Source of the DNA: Alteriqipengyuania lutimaris
GTDB lineage: Bacteria > Pseudomonadota > Alphaproteobacteria > Sphingomonadales > Sphingomonadaceae
Assembly: GCF_003363135.1 (NCBI RefSeq)
Contig: NZ_QRBB01000002.1
Span: 186,001 to 250,000, forward strand
Reading direction: 5' to 3'
DNA length: 64,000 bases
The notes under the pieces were generated by a model. The model saw nothing but the letters and a program-made list of their open reading frames with translations. It did no database searches and had not been told where the DNA came from. This document shows, piece after piece, positions 56,197-64,000 of this stretch. Numbering within the stretch: the stretch's first letter is position 1; each line of letters opens with the position of its first letter. The position numbers and the translations under genes were made by a program.

Positions 56197-56926
56197 ACTT
56201 GCCTGCCTTGCCTGCGCCGGCACACTTGCCGCATGCTCGCCAGCCAGCGAGGCCCAGGTACAGACCCAAGCCGAGAACGATCCCGCTCCGGCGGCGCAGG
56301 ACGACGTGTTCGTCCAGCAGACGCCGGACAACTGCCTGTTGCTCGTGTGGCAGGAGCAGGAGACGCGCGACGAGCAGTTCGACCTCGCCAACGATCATGC
56401 CGATGGCGGGGCGATTTCCTGCGCGACGGGCACCAGCGCGAGCCAGTTCGACCAGGCCCTCGCCGCCATCCGCGCCGCCGCGCGCAGCCAGAACAAGGCC
56501 GCCATCCTCGAAGAGGTCGGCCTGCCGTTGCTTTACATCGATGCTGCGGGCGAGCGCCGCGAACTGACCCGTTCGGACGATGTCGACGCGACCTTCGCCG
56601 AAGTGTTCGACGACGACGTGCTCGCGCTGCTGCGTGAGGTCGATCTCGACGCACTGACGGTCGTGCCCGAGCAGGGTGCTTTCGTGGAGCTGGGATCGGT
56701 CTGGCTGGTGGTGGACCGCAGCGGCGGACGCCCGCGGATCGTCACCGTCAACAAGCAGGCGCTGGGCGAGGCCGCCATGGCGGTGCGCGACGAGGCCGAG
56801 GCCGGCGGCGGGGAGACAGCGCCCGCGCGGCGATCGCGCCGGGATGCGGAACCACAACGCGACATGAACGCCGCGCCAGCCACTGTTCAAGATGCGGCTG
56901 CTACGCCATATCGCGATCCGAATTGA
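56174..56926 (+). CDS. hypothetical lipoprotein
   Basis: 250 residues. The start overlaps the lysozyme 3' end by 23 bases: MRMSVRARLACLACAGTLAAC places a lipobox Cys at residue 21. The mature part is acidic and includes an early Cys pair (DNCLLLVWQ; AISCATG), a helical part around ASQFDQALAAIRAAARSQNKAA and a strand-rich end. I recognise no family. Overlap suggests cotranscription with the lysozyme, and the M3 peptidase follows after 25 bases, so three envelope genes may form one unit. Confidence 0.65.
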   Translation: MRMSVRARLACLACAGTLAACSPASEAQVQTQAENDPAPAAQDDVFVQQTPDNCLLLVWQEQETRDEQFDLANDHADGGAISCATGTSASQFDQALAAIRAAARSQNKAAILEEVGLPLLYIDAAGERRELTRSDDVDATFAEVFDDDVLALLREVDLDALTVVPEQGAFVELGSVWLVVDRSGGRPRIVTVNKQALGEAAMAVRDEAEAGGGETAPARRSRRDAEPQRDMNAAPATVQDAAATPYRDPN

Positions 56927-56951
56927 TTTTCAGCAACGAGAGAGACCTTAG

Positions 56952-59225
56952 ATGCGCAGACTTCTAGCGACCGCCGCCACCCTCGCCCTTGCGGGCGGAT
57001 TTCACGGAGCGGCCCTCGCGCAATCGAGCGGCAACGAAGCAATGAGCGAGGCGAGCACCGCAATGGACGAAAGCGAGAACTACTTCGCCAGCGAAAGCAC
57101 GCTCCCCTTCAAGGCGCCCGACTTCTCCAAGATTTCCGAAGACGACTACATGCCCGCCTTCGAGCAGGGCATGGCGATCCAGCAGGCCGAAGTGCAGGCG
57201 ATCATCGACAATCCGGAAGCCCCGACCTTCGACAACACGATCGTCGCGCTCGAGAAGTCGGGCCGCATGCTCGGCCGCGTGGGCACGGTGTTCTTCCAGC
57301 TGACCGGCACCAACACGACCGACCGGCTGGACGAGATCAACACCGAGATCAGCCCCAGGCTCTCCGCGCATTCGGACAGCATCACGCTCAACCCCGCGCT
57401 CTTCGCGCGCGTCAAGGCGGTCTACGACAACCGCGCCGCGATGGCGATGACGCCCGAGGATGCCAAGCTGCTCGAGGAAACCTACAAGAGCATGGTTCAT
57501 GCTGGCGCGGAGCTGACCGATGCCGAGCGAGCCCGCGTGAAGGAAATCAACACCGAGCTTTCGACCGTCACCACCGAATTCGCGCAGGAAGCGCGCAATG
57601 CGATGGCCGAGCAGCCGGTGTTCTTCGACAGCCGCGAGGAACTGGCGGGCCTGTCCGAAAGCGACATCACCTCCGCCGCCAAGCTGGCCGAGGAAGAAGG
57701 GCAGCCGGGCAAGTTCGCGATCGCGCTGCAGAACACCACGCAGCAGCCGCTCCTGCCGAGCATGGAAAACCGCGCCGCGCGTGAAAAGCTGTTCAAGGCT
57801 AGCTACAACCGCGCCGACGGCACGACCGACATCGACACGCGCGAGCTCGTGGCGAAGATCGCCGCACTGCGTGCCGAAAAGGCCGCGCTGTTCGGCGAGC
57901 CCGACTGGGCGAGCTACACCATGTATGATCGCATGGTCGAAAGCCCGCAGGCCGCGCTCGACTTCATGGGCCAGATGGTCCCCGCGCTGGCCGAAACCCA
58001 GCGCCGCGAGGCAGGCGTGCTGAACGAGAAGATCGCCGAACAGGGCGGCAATTTCGAAGTCCAGCCGTGGGACTGGTATCGCTACGCCAACCAGGTGAAG
58101 GCGGAACGCTACGAGGTCGACGACGATGAAGTGATGCAGTATTTCCAGCTCGACAAGGTCCTGGAAGACGGCGTCTTCTACATGGCCGAAAAGCTCTACG
58201 GCCTGACCTTCGAACGGCGCACCGATCTACCGGTCTACCACCCCGACGTGTGGGTCTACAACGTTTTCGAGGAGAACGGATCGCAGCTCGGCATCTTCTA
58301 CTTCGACCCGTTCCAGCGCCCCTCCAAGCGCGGCGGTGCGTGGATGAGCAACTTCGTCGACCAGTCGTACCTGTGGGACGAAAAGCCCGTCATCTACAAC
58401 GTGCTCAACATCCCCAAGGCGCCCGAGGGCGAGCCGCAGCTGGTCAGCTTCGACTGGGTCAACACCGCGTTCCACGAATTCGGCCACGCGCTGCACGGCT
58501 TCTTCGCCTCGCAGAAATACCCGAGCCTGTCGGGCACGGCGACCGCGCGCGACTTCGTGGAGTATCCCAGCCAGGTGCACGAGATGTGGGCGACCTATCC
58601 CGAGGTCCTGCAGAACTACGCCAAGCACTACCAGACGGGCGAGACCATCCCGACCGAGCTGGTCGACAAGATCGAAGCCGCATCGAAGTTCAACCAGGGC
58701 TACGATTTCGGCGAAGTGGTCGAGGCGGCGCTGCTCGACATGAAGTGGCACGCGCTCTCTTCCGACGAAGCGGCGGCGATCGACACGCCCGAAGAGGTTT
58801 CGGCCTACGAGGACAAGTCGCTGCGCGAACTCGGCCTGGAAATCGATCTGGTCCCGCCGCGCTACCGCACGACCTACTTCAACCACATCTTCTCGGGACC
58901 GGCGGGTTATTCGGCGGGTTACTACAGCTATCTGTGGACCCAGATGCTCGACCGCGACAGCCGCGCATGGTTCCTCGAGAACGGCGGCCTGACGCGCGAG
59001 AACGGCGATCACTATCGCGAGACCGTGCTCAGCCAGGGCGGGACGATGGATTACGGCGAAATGTACCGCAACTTCGCGGACCGCGATCCCAACGTGCAGT
59101 ACATGCTCGTCGCGCTCGGCCTTGCCGAGGAAGCGCCGGGCACGCCCGGGCAGACCGTCGGCGACCCGTCCGACGGCAAGCTGCCGGCCAAGACGGTCGA
59201 CGGCGACGCGCCGATCGCCGAGTAG
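56952..59225 (+). CDS. M3-family peptidyl-dipeptidase (Dcp-like), exported
   Basis: 757 residues including a signal peptide (LLATAATLALAGGFHGAALAQ). Zincin: HEFGH in TAFHEFGHALHGFFASQKYPSLSGTATARDF with the third zinc ligand Glu in the PSQVHEMWA segment. Other M3 markers are FYFDPFQRPSKRGGAWM and FNQGYDFGEVVEAALLDMKWH. Dcp cleaves dipeptides from the C-terminus of oligopeptides, here in the periplasm. A terminator follows. It ends the presumed lysozyme-lipoprotein-peptidase group. Confidence 0.95.
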   Translation: MRRLLATAATLALAGGFHGAALAQSSGNEAMSEASTAMDESENYFASESTLPFKAPDFSKISEDDYMPAFEQGMAIQQAEVQAIIDNPEAPTFDNTIVALEKSGRMLGRVGTVFFQLTGTNTTDRLDEINTEISPRLSAHSDSITLNPALFARVKAVYDNRAAMAMTPEDAKLLEETYKSMVHAGAELTDAERARVKEINTELSTVTTEFAQEARNAMAEQPVFFDSREELAGLSESDITSAAKLAEEEGQPGKFAIALQNTTQQPLLPSMENRAAREKLFKASYNRADGTTDIDTRELVAKIAALRAEKAALFGEPDWASYTMYDRMVESPQAALDFMGQMVPALAETQRREAGVLNEKIAEQGGNFEVQPWDWYRYANQVKAERYEVDDDEVMQYFQLDKVLEDGVFYMAEKLYGLTFERRTDLPVYHPDVWVYNVFEENGSQLGIFYFDPFQRPSKRGGAWMSNFVDQSYLWDEKPVIYNVLNIPKAPEGEPQLVSFDWVNTAFHEFGHALHGFFASQKYPSLSGTATARDFVEYPSQVHEMWATYPEVLQNYAKHYQTGETIPTELVDKIEAASKFNQGYDFGEVVEAALLDMKWHALSSDEAAAIDTPEEVSAYEDKSLRELGLEIDLVPPRYRTTYFNHIFSGPAGYSAGYYSYLWTQMLDRDSRAWFLENGGLTRENGDHYRETVLSQGGTMDYGEMYRNFADRDPNVQYMLVALGLAEEAPGTPGQTVGDPSDGKLPAKTVDGDAPIAE

Positions 59226-59253
59226 AATTGAAAGATTACAAATGCGTACGGAA

Positions 59254-59282
59254 AGGCCGGGTCTCTGCACCCGGCCTTTTTC
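59254..59282 (+). terminator. Rho-independent terminator after the M3 peptidase
   Basis: AGGCCGGG (59254-59261) pairs with CCCGGCCT (59270-59277) around TCTCTGCA, followed by a T run. Convergent with the muramidase gene on the other side. Confidence 0.85.
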
Positions 59283-59329
59283 GTTCGGCTACCGGCGTTC
59301 CTGCGGTTTGACGCGCAACGCGGTGCGGA

Positions 59330-60361
59330 TCAGCCGTTGAGCAGCTTCTCCCACGTCTTGCGCCCCACGATCCCGTCGGCCGAAAGCCCTTTGGATGTCT
59401 GGAACGTCTTCACGGCCTCCAGCGTCTTCGGCCCGAAATCGCCGTCGTCGACGATGCCGAGCAACTGCTGAAGGAAGGCCACGTCCTCGCCCCTGTCGGC
59501 CAGCCTCACCGGCGCGCGCGATCGCCTGGCTTCGTCGGCCAGTCCCTTCTTGCCGGTCGGCTTCTTCTCTTCGGTCGTCAGCAGCGCGGCCCAGGTCTGC
59601 GCGCCCACGATCCCGTCGGGGTGGAGGCCCTTCTTTTCCTGGAAGGCAGTCACCGCGGCCTTGGTCGCCGGGCCGAAATCGCCGTCGGTCGCGATCCCCA
59701 GCAGTTCCTGCAGATGCATCACTGCCTGCCCCTCGTCCCCTGCGCGCAGCACCGGGAACGGGCTGTCGGTGCGCGCGCCGCCTTCGCTGAAATCTCGGTA
59801 GGCGCGGGCCATCTTCTCGTCGTACTTGTTCTTCCAGTAGTACTTGCCGTTGTAGATCCGGGCGAAGCCCTTCCAGTCGAGCCGCCGCAACTCGTCGTCG
59901 AGCCGCTTGGACTTGATGAACTCGACGAAGGCATCGAGCTGGCGCCCGGAATTCTCGACCATCGCGGCGACGAAGGAATCGACATCGTCGAAGCCGACCT
60001 CGCGGTGGTTGAAGCCCATGATCTGGAACGCGCCCCAGCTCGCGGACTTGAGTGCCGCCTCGCGATCGAGCGCGATGGCGCGCGCCAGCCGGTCGTATTC
60101 GCGCGCCCCGCCGGCATATCCGCCCCAGCTGGGCCAGGAGATGTCGGAATGGCTCTGCGAATGCTTGCCACCGGTATGGCGATGGAACCAGTGCCGTTCG
60201 AAAAGGATCTTCGGGCGTCCGTCGCGCTGGTAGCCGCCGCCTGCACTTTCCACCTGGGCCACGGCGCGCAGCGCGGGCACCGAACAACGCAGACTGCGGG
60301 CCGGACGCTCGAAATCGGCGGCCTCGAGGGGCGAGGGATCTCCTATGAATTCATCAGCCAT
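59330..60361 (-). CDS. N-acetylmuramidase with two C-terminal peptidoglycan-binding domains
   Basis: 343 residues. The N-terminal about 195 residues match the N-acetylmuramidase domain family (DUF3380-type): ALRAVAQVESAGGGY with likely catalytic Glu, KILFERHWFHRHTGG, ASWGAFQIMGFNHREVGF and RIYNGKYYWKNKYDEKMARAY. Two PG_binding_1 repeats follow (GEEGQ-type MHLQELLGIATDGDFGPATKAAV and VAFLQQLLGIVDDGDFGPKTLEAV). There is no signal peptide, as in phage endolysins. ATG 60361 has AGGAGG nine bases upstream; in-frame starts upstream do not. It is 52 bases past the ABC ATPase stop but may be a separate unit. Confidence 0.87.
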   Translation of the reverse strand: MADEFIGDPSPLEAADFERPARSLRCSVPALRAVAQVESAGGGYQRDGRPKILFERHWFHRHTGGKHSQSHSDISWPSWGGYAGGAREYDRLARAIALDREAALKSASWGAFQIMGFNHREVGFDDVDSFVAAMVENSGRQLDAFVEFIKSKRLDDELRRLDWKGFARIYNGKYYWKNKYDEKMARAYRDFSEGGARTDSPFPVLRAGDEGQAVMHLQELLGIATDGDFGPATKAAVTAFQEKKGLHPDGIVGAQTWAALLTTEEKKPTGKKGLADEARRSRAPVRLADRGEDVAFLQQLLGIVDDGDFGPKTLEAVKTFQTSKGLSADGIVGRKTWEKLLNG

Positions 60362-60413
60362 CACGCATATCCTCCTCGGAACAAGTCGAATGTCTGTTCG
60401 AAAGCGTGCGACC

Positions 60414-61172
60414 CTAGTTCTTCGTATCGTCTGTAGGATAGCAGGAAAGCACTTTTTCTCCAACATCGCCGTACCACCGCGCCCTTACGCCGAAGACTAC
60501 TTCGAGATTGGCGTCGGATAGGGCGTCGGCGGGCTCGCCGTCGGCATGAAGTGTTCCGCGGTCGAGCAGGATGATCCGGTCGGCGAGGTTGTGCGCCAGC
60601 GACAGGTCGTGGACCACGACCACCACACCCCGCCCGGCATCGGCCTGCAAGCGCAGGTGCCGCGCGAGCGAGGCCTGGTAGGCGAGGTCGAGCGAGGCGA
60701 AGGGCTCGTCCGCCAGGATGAAGCGCGGCTCGCCCGCCAGCACCCGCGCCAGCAACGCCCGCGCCCGCTCCCCGCCCGACAGGGTGGAGACGGGGCGGTC
60801 GGCGAAGTCTTCCAGCCCCATTGCCGCAATCGCCACCTCGACCGGCTCGTTTCGTCGGTCGCCATGCGCCAGCCGCCCGAGCGAGACGAGATTGCGCACG
60901 GAGATATCCCACGCGATCTGCGGTTCCTGCGGCAGGTAGCCGATCGCCTGCGCGCGGGTGCGCGGGTGCATGTCCGCCAGCCGCTTGCCGTCGAGGATCG
61001 CCTCGCCATCCGTAGGTCTCAGCACCCCTGCCAGCAGCCGCACGAGCGTCGATTTACCCGCCCCGTTCGGGCCGCAGATCGCGGTAATGCGCGCCGGTTC
61101 GATGCTTCCGGATACGCCCCGGAGCCGGTCGTCCAGCGTCAGACCGCGCGCTTCGATCACACTGGCGCTCAT
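60414..61172 (-). CDS. ABC transporter ATPase, BtuD/FecE type
   Basis: 252 residues. Walker A GPNGAGKST, Q-loop LPQEPQIAWDISV, signature LSGGERARALLARVL, Walker B ILADEPFASLDL and H-loop VVHDLSLAH are all intact. Family: importers of vitamin B12, haem or ferric siderophores. Its ATG overlaps the permease stop (ATGA), so it is the last gene of a substrate-binding-protein/permease/ATPase operon. The substrate is suggested as cobalamin by the neighbouring TonB receptor, not shown. Confidence 0.93.
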   Translation of the reverse strand: MSASVIEARGLTLDDRLRGVSGSIEPARITAICGPNGAGKSTLVRLLAGVLRPTDGEAILDGKRLADMHPRTRAQAIGYLPQEPQIAWDISVRNLVSLGRLAHGDRRNEPVEVAIAAMGLEDFADRPVSTLSGGERARALLARVLAGEPRFILADEPFASLDLAYQASLARHLRLQADAGRGVVVVVHDLSLAHNLADRIILLDRGTLHADGEPADALSDANLEVVFGVRARWYGDVGEKVLSCYPTDDTKN

Positions 61173-62134
61173 GTCAGGCCCATCCCACCGCCGCGGCGCA
61201 GGCGCAGCAGCAGCCACAGGAAGAACGGCGCGCCGATCAGCGAAAGGGCGATACCGAGCCGCAGCTCGCTCACCAGCGGCAGCATCCGCAGCACCGCGTC
61301 GGCCACCAGCACCAGCAGCCCGCCCGCAAGCGCGCTCGGCACGATCAGCGAGGACGGGCGGCGGTCGGTCAGCGGGCGCACCAGATGCGGTACCATCAGG
61401 CCGACGAAGCCGATGATCCCCGCCACCGCCACGCCGCTGCCAATGGTCAGGCCGACGCCCACCACCAGCAGCCAGAGCAGCCTCTCCATCGAAACGCCCA
61501 TCGAGCGTGCGGCGTCCTCTCCCAGTGTCAGCGCGTCGAGCGCGGCGCCGCTGCGCGCCAGCACCACGATCCCCGCGAGCGTCAGCGGCGCGGCCAGCAT
61601 CACGTCGGCCCAGCTGCGATCGGTCAGCGCGCCCATCAGCCAGGTGACGATCTCGCTCAGCGCCCAGGGATTGGGCGCGAGGCTGATGACGAGGCTGGTG
61701 AGCGCGCCCGCAAGGCTTGCGATCATCAGCCCGGCGAGCGTGAACAGCGCGATCCCACCGCCCCGACCCGCCAGCAGTGCCAGCAGCGCCATCGCCCCGC
61801 CCGCGCCCGCCAGCGCGAGGATGGGGAGGAGATATCCGCTCGCCGCGTAGCCCAAGGAGAAGCTCAGCACCGCGCCCAGCGCCGCGCCCGGTGCGATGCC
61901 GAACAGGCCCGGATCGGCCAGCGGGTTGCGCAGATAGCCCTGCATCGCCGCACCCGCCGCGCCCAGCCCCGCGCCCACGATCACCGCGAGCAGCGCGCGC
62001 GGCAGGCGCAGTTCGGAAACGATCAGCAGCGCGCGCGGCTCGTCGAGCGAAAGGATCGCGGCGCGGCCCGCCAGCAGCGAGAGCGGGATCGCGACCACGA
62101 GGCCGCCGAGCAATATCCAGCTGGCGCGAGTCAT
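61169..62134 (-). CDS. FecCD-family ABC permease, BtuC-like
   Basis: 321 residues, about ten membrane helices. Family features are PRALLAVIVGAGLGAAGAAMQGYLRNPLADPGLFGI (the FecCD hallmark), the EALTLGED-type coupling helix (here DALTLGEDAARSMGV) and GIIGFVGLMVPHLVR. It overlaps both the binding protein stop upstream and the ATPase start downstream by 4 bases, so translation of the three is coupled. Confidence 0.94.
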   Translation of the reverse strand: MTRASWILLGGLVVAIPLSLLAGRAAILSLDEPRALLIVSELRLPRALLAVIVGAGLGAAGAAMQGYLRNPLADPGLFGIAPGAALGAVLSFSLGYAASGYLLPILALAGAGGAMALLALLAGRGGGIALFTLAGLMIASLAGALTSLVISLAPNPWALSEIVTWLMGALTDRSWADVMLAAPLTLAGIVVLARSGAALDALTLGEDAARSMGVSMERLLWLLVVGVGLTIGSGVAVAGIIGFVGLMVPHLVRPLTDRRPSSLIVPSALAGGLLVLVADAVLRMLPLVSELRLGIALSLIGAPFFLWLLLRLRRGGGMGLT

Positions 62135-62961
62135 ACTGACCCGTCCCGGATCGCGGCCAGCCGATTACCCGCGCGGATGAGGCTCGGCCCGCCGCAGAAA
62201 TAGAGCTGCGGGTCGAACTGGGCGCGGCGCGTGTCGAGCTTGCGCAGGGCCGGGTGATGGAGCGTGCGCGACTGTTCGTCGCCCTGCGCGCCTGCATGGA
62301 GCAGGATGTCGGGCGGATCGACCAGTACCGCTTCCAGAGGCAGCCGGTCGCCCTGCCCCAGTCCGCGCGTCGCCGCAGCGGGTTGCAGCCCGACCCGGCG
62401 CATGAGGTCGACCACCAGCGCGCCGTCGCCCGGCACGATTCCGCCCGCCTGCCACAGGATCGCGGTCTGTCCCGCGTCGCCCGGGCGCGGCGCGGCATCG
62501 CCGAGCGCGCGTTCGATCCGCGCAACCAGCGCATCGCCCGCCTCCGTCTCGCCGACCGCGTCGGCCAGCGCGCGCACCTGCGCCAGGTTTTCCTCGACGC
62601 TGTTCGACATGCCGAGCACCACCACGGGTATGCCGAGCTGGTCGAGCGCGGCGCGGGTCGCGGGCGGCAGGAAGCTCGACGCGACCACCAGGTCGGCGTG
62701 TGCCGCAACGATCTCCTCCACCGAACCCCCGGTTGCAGGCCAGAGGCGCGCCTCGCTCACCGGCATCGACGCGGCGGAGGGGTCGTGGCTGTAATGCGAC
62801 ACAGCCGCCAGCTTGCCCGGCGCGATCTCGGCCAGGATCGCATCGCTGCACGGATTGAGGCTCACGATGCGCAAGCCGTCTTGCTCGCGCGGCTCCGGCG
62901 AGGGAGCACACCCCGCCAGAGCGCACGCGATCATGCCGCTCAGCAATGGCGCGGCGCGCAT
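62131..62961 (-). CDS. ABC transporter substrate-binding lipoprotein, BtuF-like
   Basis: 276 residues. Lipobox Cys18 in IACALAGC. The periplasmic-binding fold of the BtuF/FhuD class appears in RIVSLNPCSDAILAEI, SVEEIVAAHADLVVA and the linking helix; an Asp/Glu salt-bridge site for the permease is expected but not located. Its stop overlaps the permease start. Three bases separate its start from the receptor stop, so the receptor, binding protein, permease and ATPase form one operon. B12 is the likeliest substrate, with haem or siderophore as alternatives. Confidence 0.88.
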   Translation of the reverse strand: MRAAPLLSGMIACALAGCAPSPEPREQDGLRIVSLNPCSDAILAEIAPGKLAAVSHYSHDPSAASMPVSEARLWPATGGSVEEIVAAHADLVVASSFLPPATRAALDQLGIPVVVLGMSNSVEENLAQVRALADAVGETEAGDALVARIERALGDAAPRPGDAGQTAILWQAGGIVPGDGALVVDLMRRVGLQPAAATRGLGQGDRLPLEAVLVDPPDILLHAGAQGDEQSRTLHHPALRKLDTRRAQFDPQLYFCGGPSLIRAGNRLAAIRDGSV

Positions 62962-62963
62962 TG

Positions 62964-64000
62964 CTACAGCCCCACGCGGATCCCGGCGAAGGCCCCGCGC
63001 GGCGCCTGGTTGTAGCCGGCGGCGGTTTGGTACTCCTCGTCGAACAGGTTCTCGACCCGCCCGAAGACCTCGACCGGCCGCTCGCCCGCGATCAGCCCCA
63101 GCGGCACGCTCACGCGCAGGTCGAACACGGTGTAGCCATCCAGAAGCACGTTGTTGCCCGCATCGTCGAACGCCTCGCCCACGATCCGCAGATCGCCGCC
63201 GATGACGGGCGCGCCGATGGTTTCGGGCAGCGGCGCCCAGTCGAGCGACAGCGTGCCCGCGTGTTCGGGGCGCCGGGCCAGCCGGTTGCCGAAATTGGCG
63301 GTGCCATCGCTGCGATTTTCGGCCTCGGTATAGGCATAGGCGGCGCGCAGCCGCAGACCCTCGACCGGCGATGCGCCCGCTTCCACCTCGATCCCGCGCG
63401 CCCGCGCCTGCGTCACATTGTCGTAGGTGCCGAAGGGCCGGTTTTCGCAGATGCCGGTCTGGTCCGGACAGCCAATAAAGGCGATCAGGTTCTCGCTGTC
63501 GCGCTGGAAGGCGGTGACGCTGGCATAGAACGGCGAAATCCGCGTCCCGTAGGCGAGCCCCAGATCGTAGCTGGTGCTTTCTTCGGGCTGGAGCGCCGCG
63601 TTGCCGTAGTCGGAGAAGAGCTGGTACAGCGAAGGCGCCTTGAAACCTTCGCCCACGCTCGCGCGCAGGCGCAGGTCGGGCACGATCTCGTAGGTGAAGT
63701 CGCCGCCGAAGCTCGTCGCTCCGCCGAAATCCTCATGTTCGTCCTGCCGCAGGCCGAGATGGCCGGAAATGCCGCGGAATTCGATCCCGAGCTGCGCGTA
63801 GGCCCCGAAGATCGAGGTTTGGGCGTCGCTGACCGCCCCGTACGACGTGCTCTCGTAGTCGGACCAGAGGTTCTCGGCCCCGAAATTGACGATCAGCGGA
63901 CCGATCGGCCGCCATTCGCCGCGCAGTTCGACCCGTTCGGAACCCCCGTCGCTTTCGAACGTCGGGTCGAGCCCTGAGCCGGGCAGGTTCGCGCGCTCGA
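62964..64000 (-). CDS. TonB-dependent outer-membrane receptor, BtuB-like (5' end beyond window)
   Basis: The C-terminal about 345 residues are visible and the frame stays open to the window edge, so the signal, plug and TonB box are outside. Barrel strands alternate as expected (GAYAQLGIEFRGISGHLGLR; YDLGLAYGTRISPFYASVTAFQRD; RLRAAYAYTEAENRS), with FKAPSLYQLFSDYGNAALQPEES and the typical ending VFGRVENLFDEEYQTAAGYNQAPRGAF. That ending is common in BtuB-like receptors. The last residue is Leu, not the usual Phe. Any cobalamin riboswitch would lie upstream, beyond the window. Confidence 0.9.
   Translation of the reverse strand, partial: ERANLPGSGLDPTFESDGGSERVELRGEWRPIGPLIVNFGAENLWSDYESTSYGAVSDAQTSIFGAYAQLGIEFRGISGHLGLRQDEHEDFGGATSFGGDFTYEIVPDLRLRASVGEGFKAPSLYQLFSDYGNAALQPEESTSYDLGLAYGTRISPFYASVTAFQRDSENLIAFIGCPDQTGICENRPFGTYDNVTQARARGIEVEAGASPVEGLRLRAAYAYTEAENRSDGTANFGNRLARRPEHAGTLSLDWAPLPETIGAPVIGGDLRIVGEAFDDAGNNVLLDGYTVFDLRVSVPLGLIAGERPVEVFGRVENLFDEEYQTAAGYNQAPRGAFAGIRVGL

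Overview
The window is high-GC chromosomal DNA from an alphaproteobacterium, most likely Sphingomonadales in or near Erythrobacteraceae. The reasons are the CckA and CpdR proteins of the CtrA phosphorelay, a LexA box of the alphaproteobacterial GTTC-N7-GTTC type upstream of recA, a SapC-family protein, a eukaryote-like NADP isocitrate dehydrogenase, and a GNAT-nitrilase fusion beside icd. The assignment is from recognised protein families, not from a database search. Most of the window is ordinary core genome, densely packed, with many 4-base stop/start overlaps.

Layout. 1-8.3 kb: 3' part of a UvrD/PcrA helicase, a DEAD-box RNA helicase, an exported hypothetical protein, an FAD-linked oxidase, sapC, a candidate small RNA (6762-6869), an N-formylglutamate amidohydrolase and cpdR. 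8.4-17 kb: tRNA-Val(GAC), an NAD(P)-binding protein, icd with the fusion gene, a CPA2 antiporter, a small hydrophilic protein and alaS. 17-23.7 kb: recA with its LexA box and terminator, two tandem exported tail-collar proteins, cckA with a DUF2062 gene, and smpB. 23.7-35 kb: an S9 peptidase, an aspartoacylase-like protein, dapA, a soluble lytic transglycosylase, greB, an IalB-like protein, an outer-membrane beta-barrel protein, small envelope/PRC-barrel genes, rlmN and a MOSC protein.

35-43 kb: a five-gene, tightly coupled operon (alpha/beta hydrolase, methyltransferase, pteridine-reductase-like SDR, cytochrome b, molybdopterin lipoprotein), then a small frameshifted gene, cfa, a DksA/TraR zinc finger, argG and rlpA. 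43.2-51.7 kb is the accessory part: a terminase-small-subunit-like HTH protein, palindromic repeats, an AT-richer island holding one 686-residue NACHT-like P-loop NTPase, a second remnant of the uvrA 3' end, uvrA carrying an in-frame palindromic repeat, and an AT-richer pair encoding a small protein and a lipoprotein. 51.8-64 kb: a NAD(P)-binding protein, several peptidoglycan-active proteins (a possible L,D-transpeptidase, a GH24 lysozyme, an N-acetylmuramidase), thpR, a sulfotransferase-like protein, an M3 peptidase, and a BtuFCD-like ABC importer with a TonB-dependent receptor that runs off the window.

The best candidates for something undescribed are the solitary NACHT-like NTPase island next to the uvrA scar (possible anti-phage defence) and the three-hairpin small RNA with C/U-rich loops. 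I found no CRISPR array, transposase, integrase or intact prophage.
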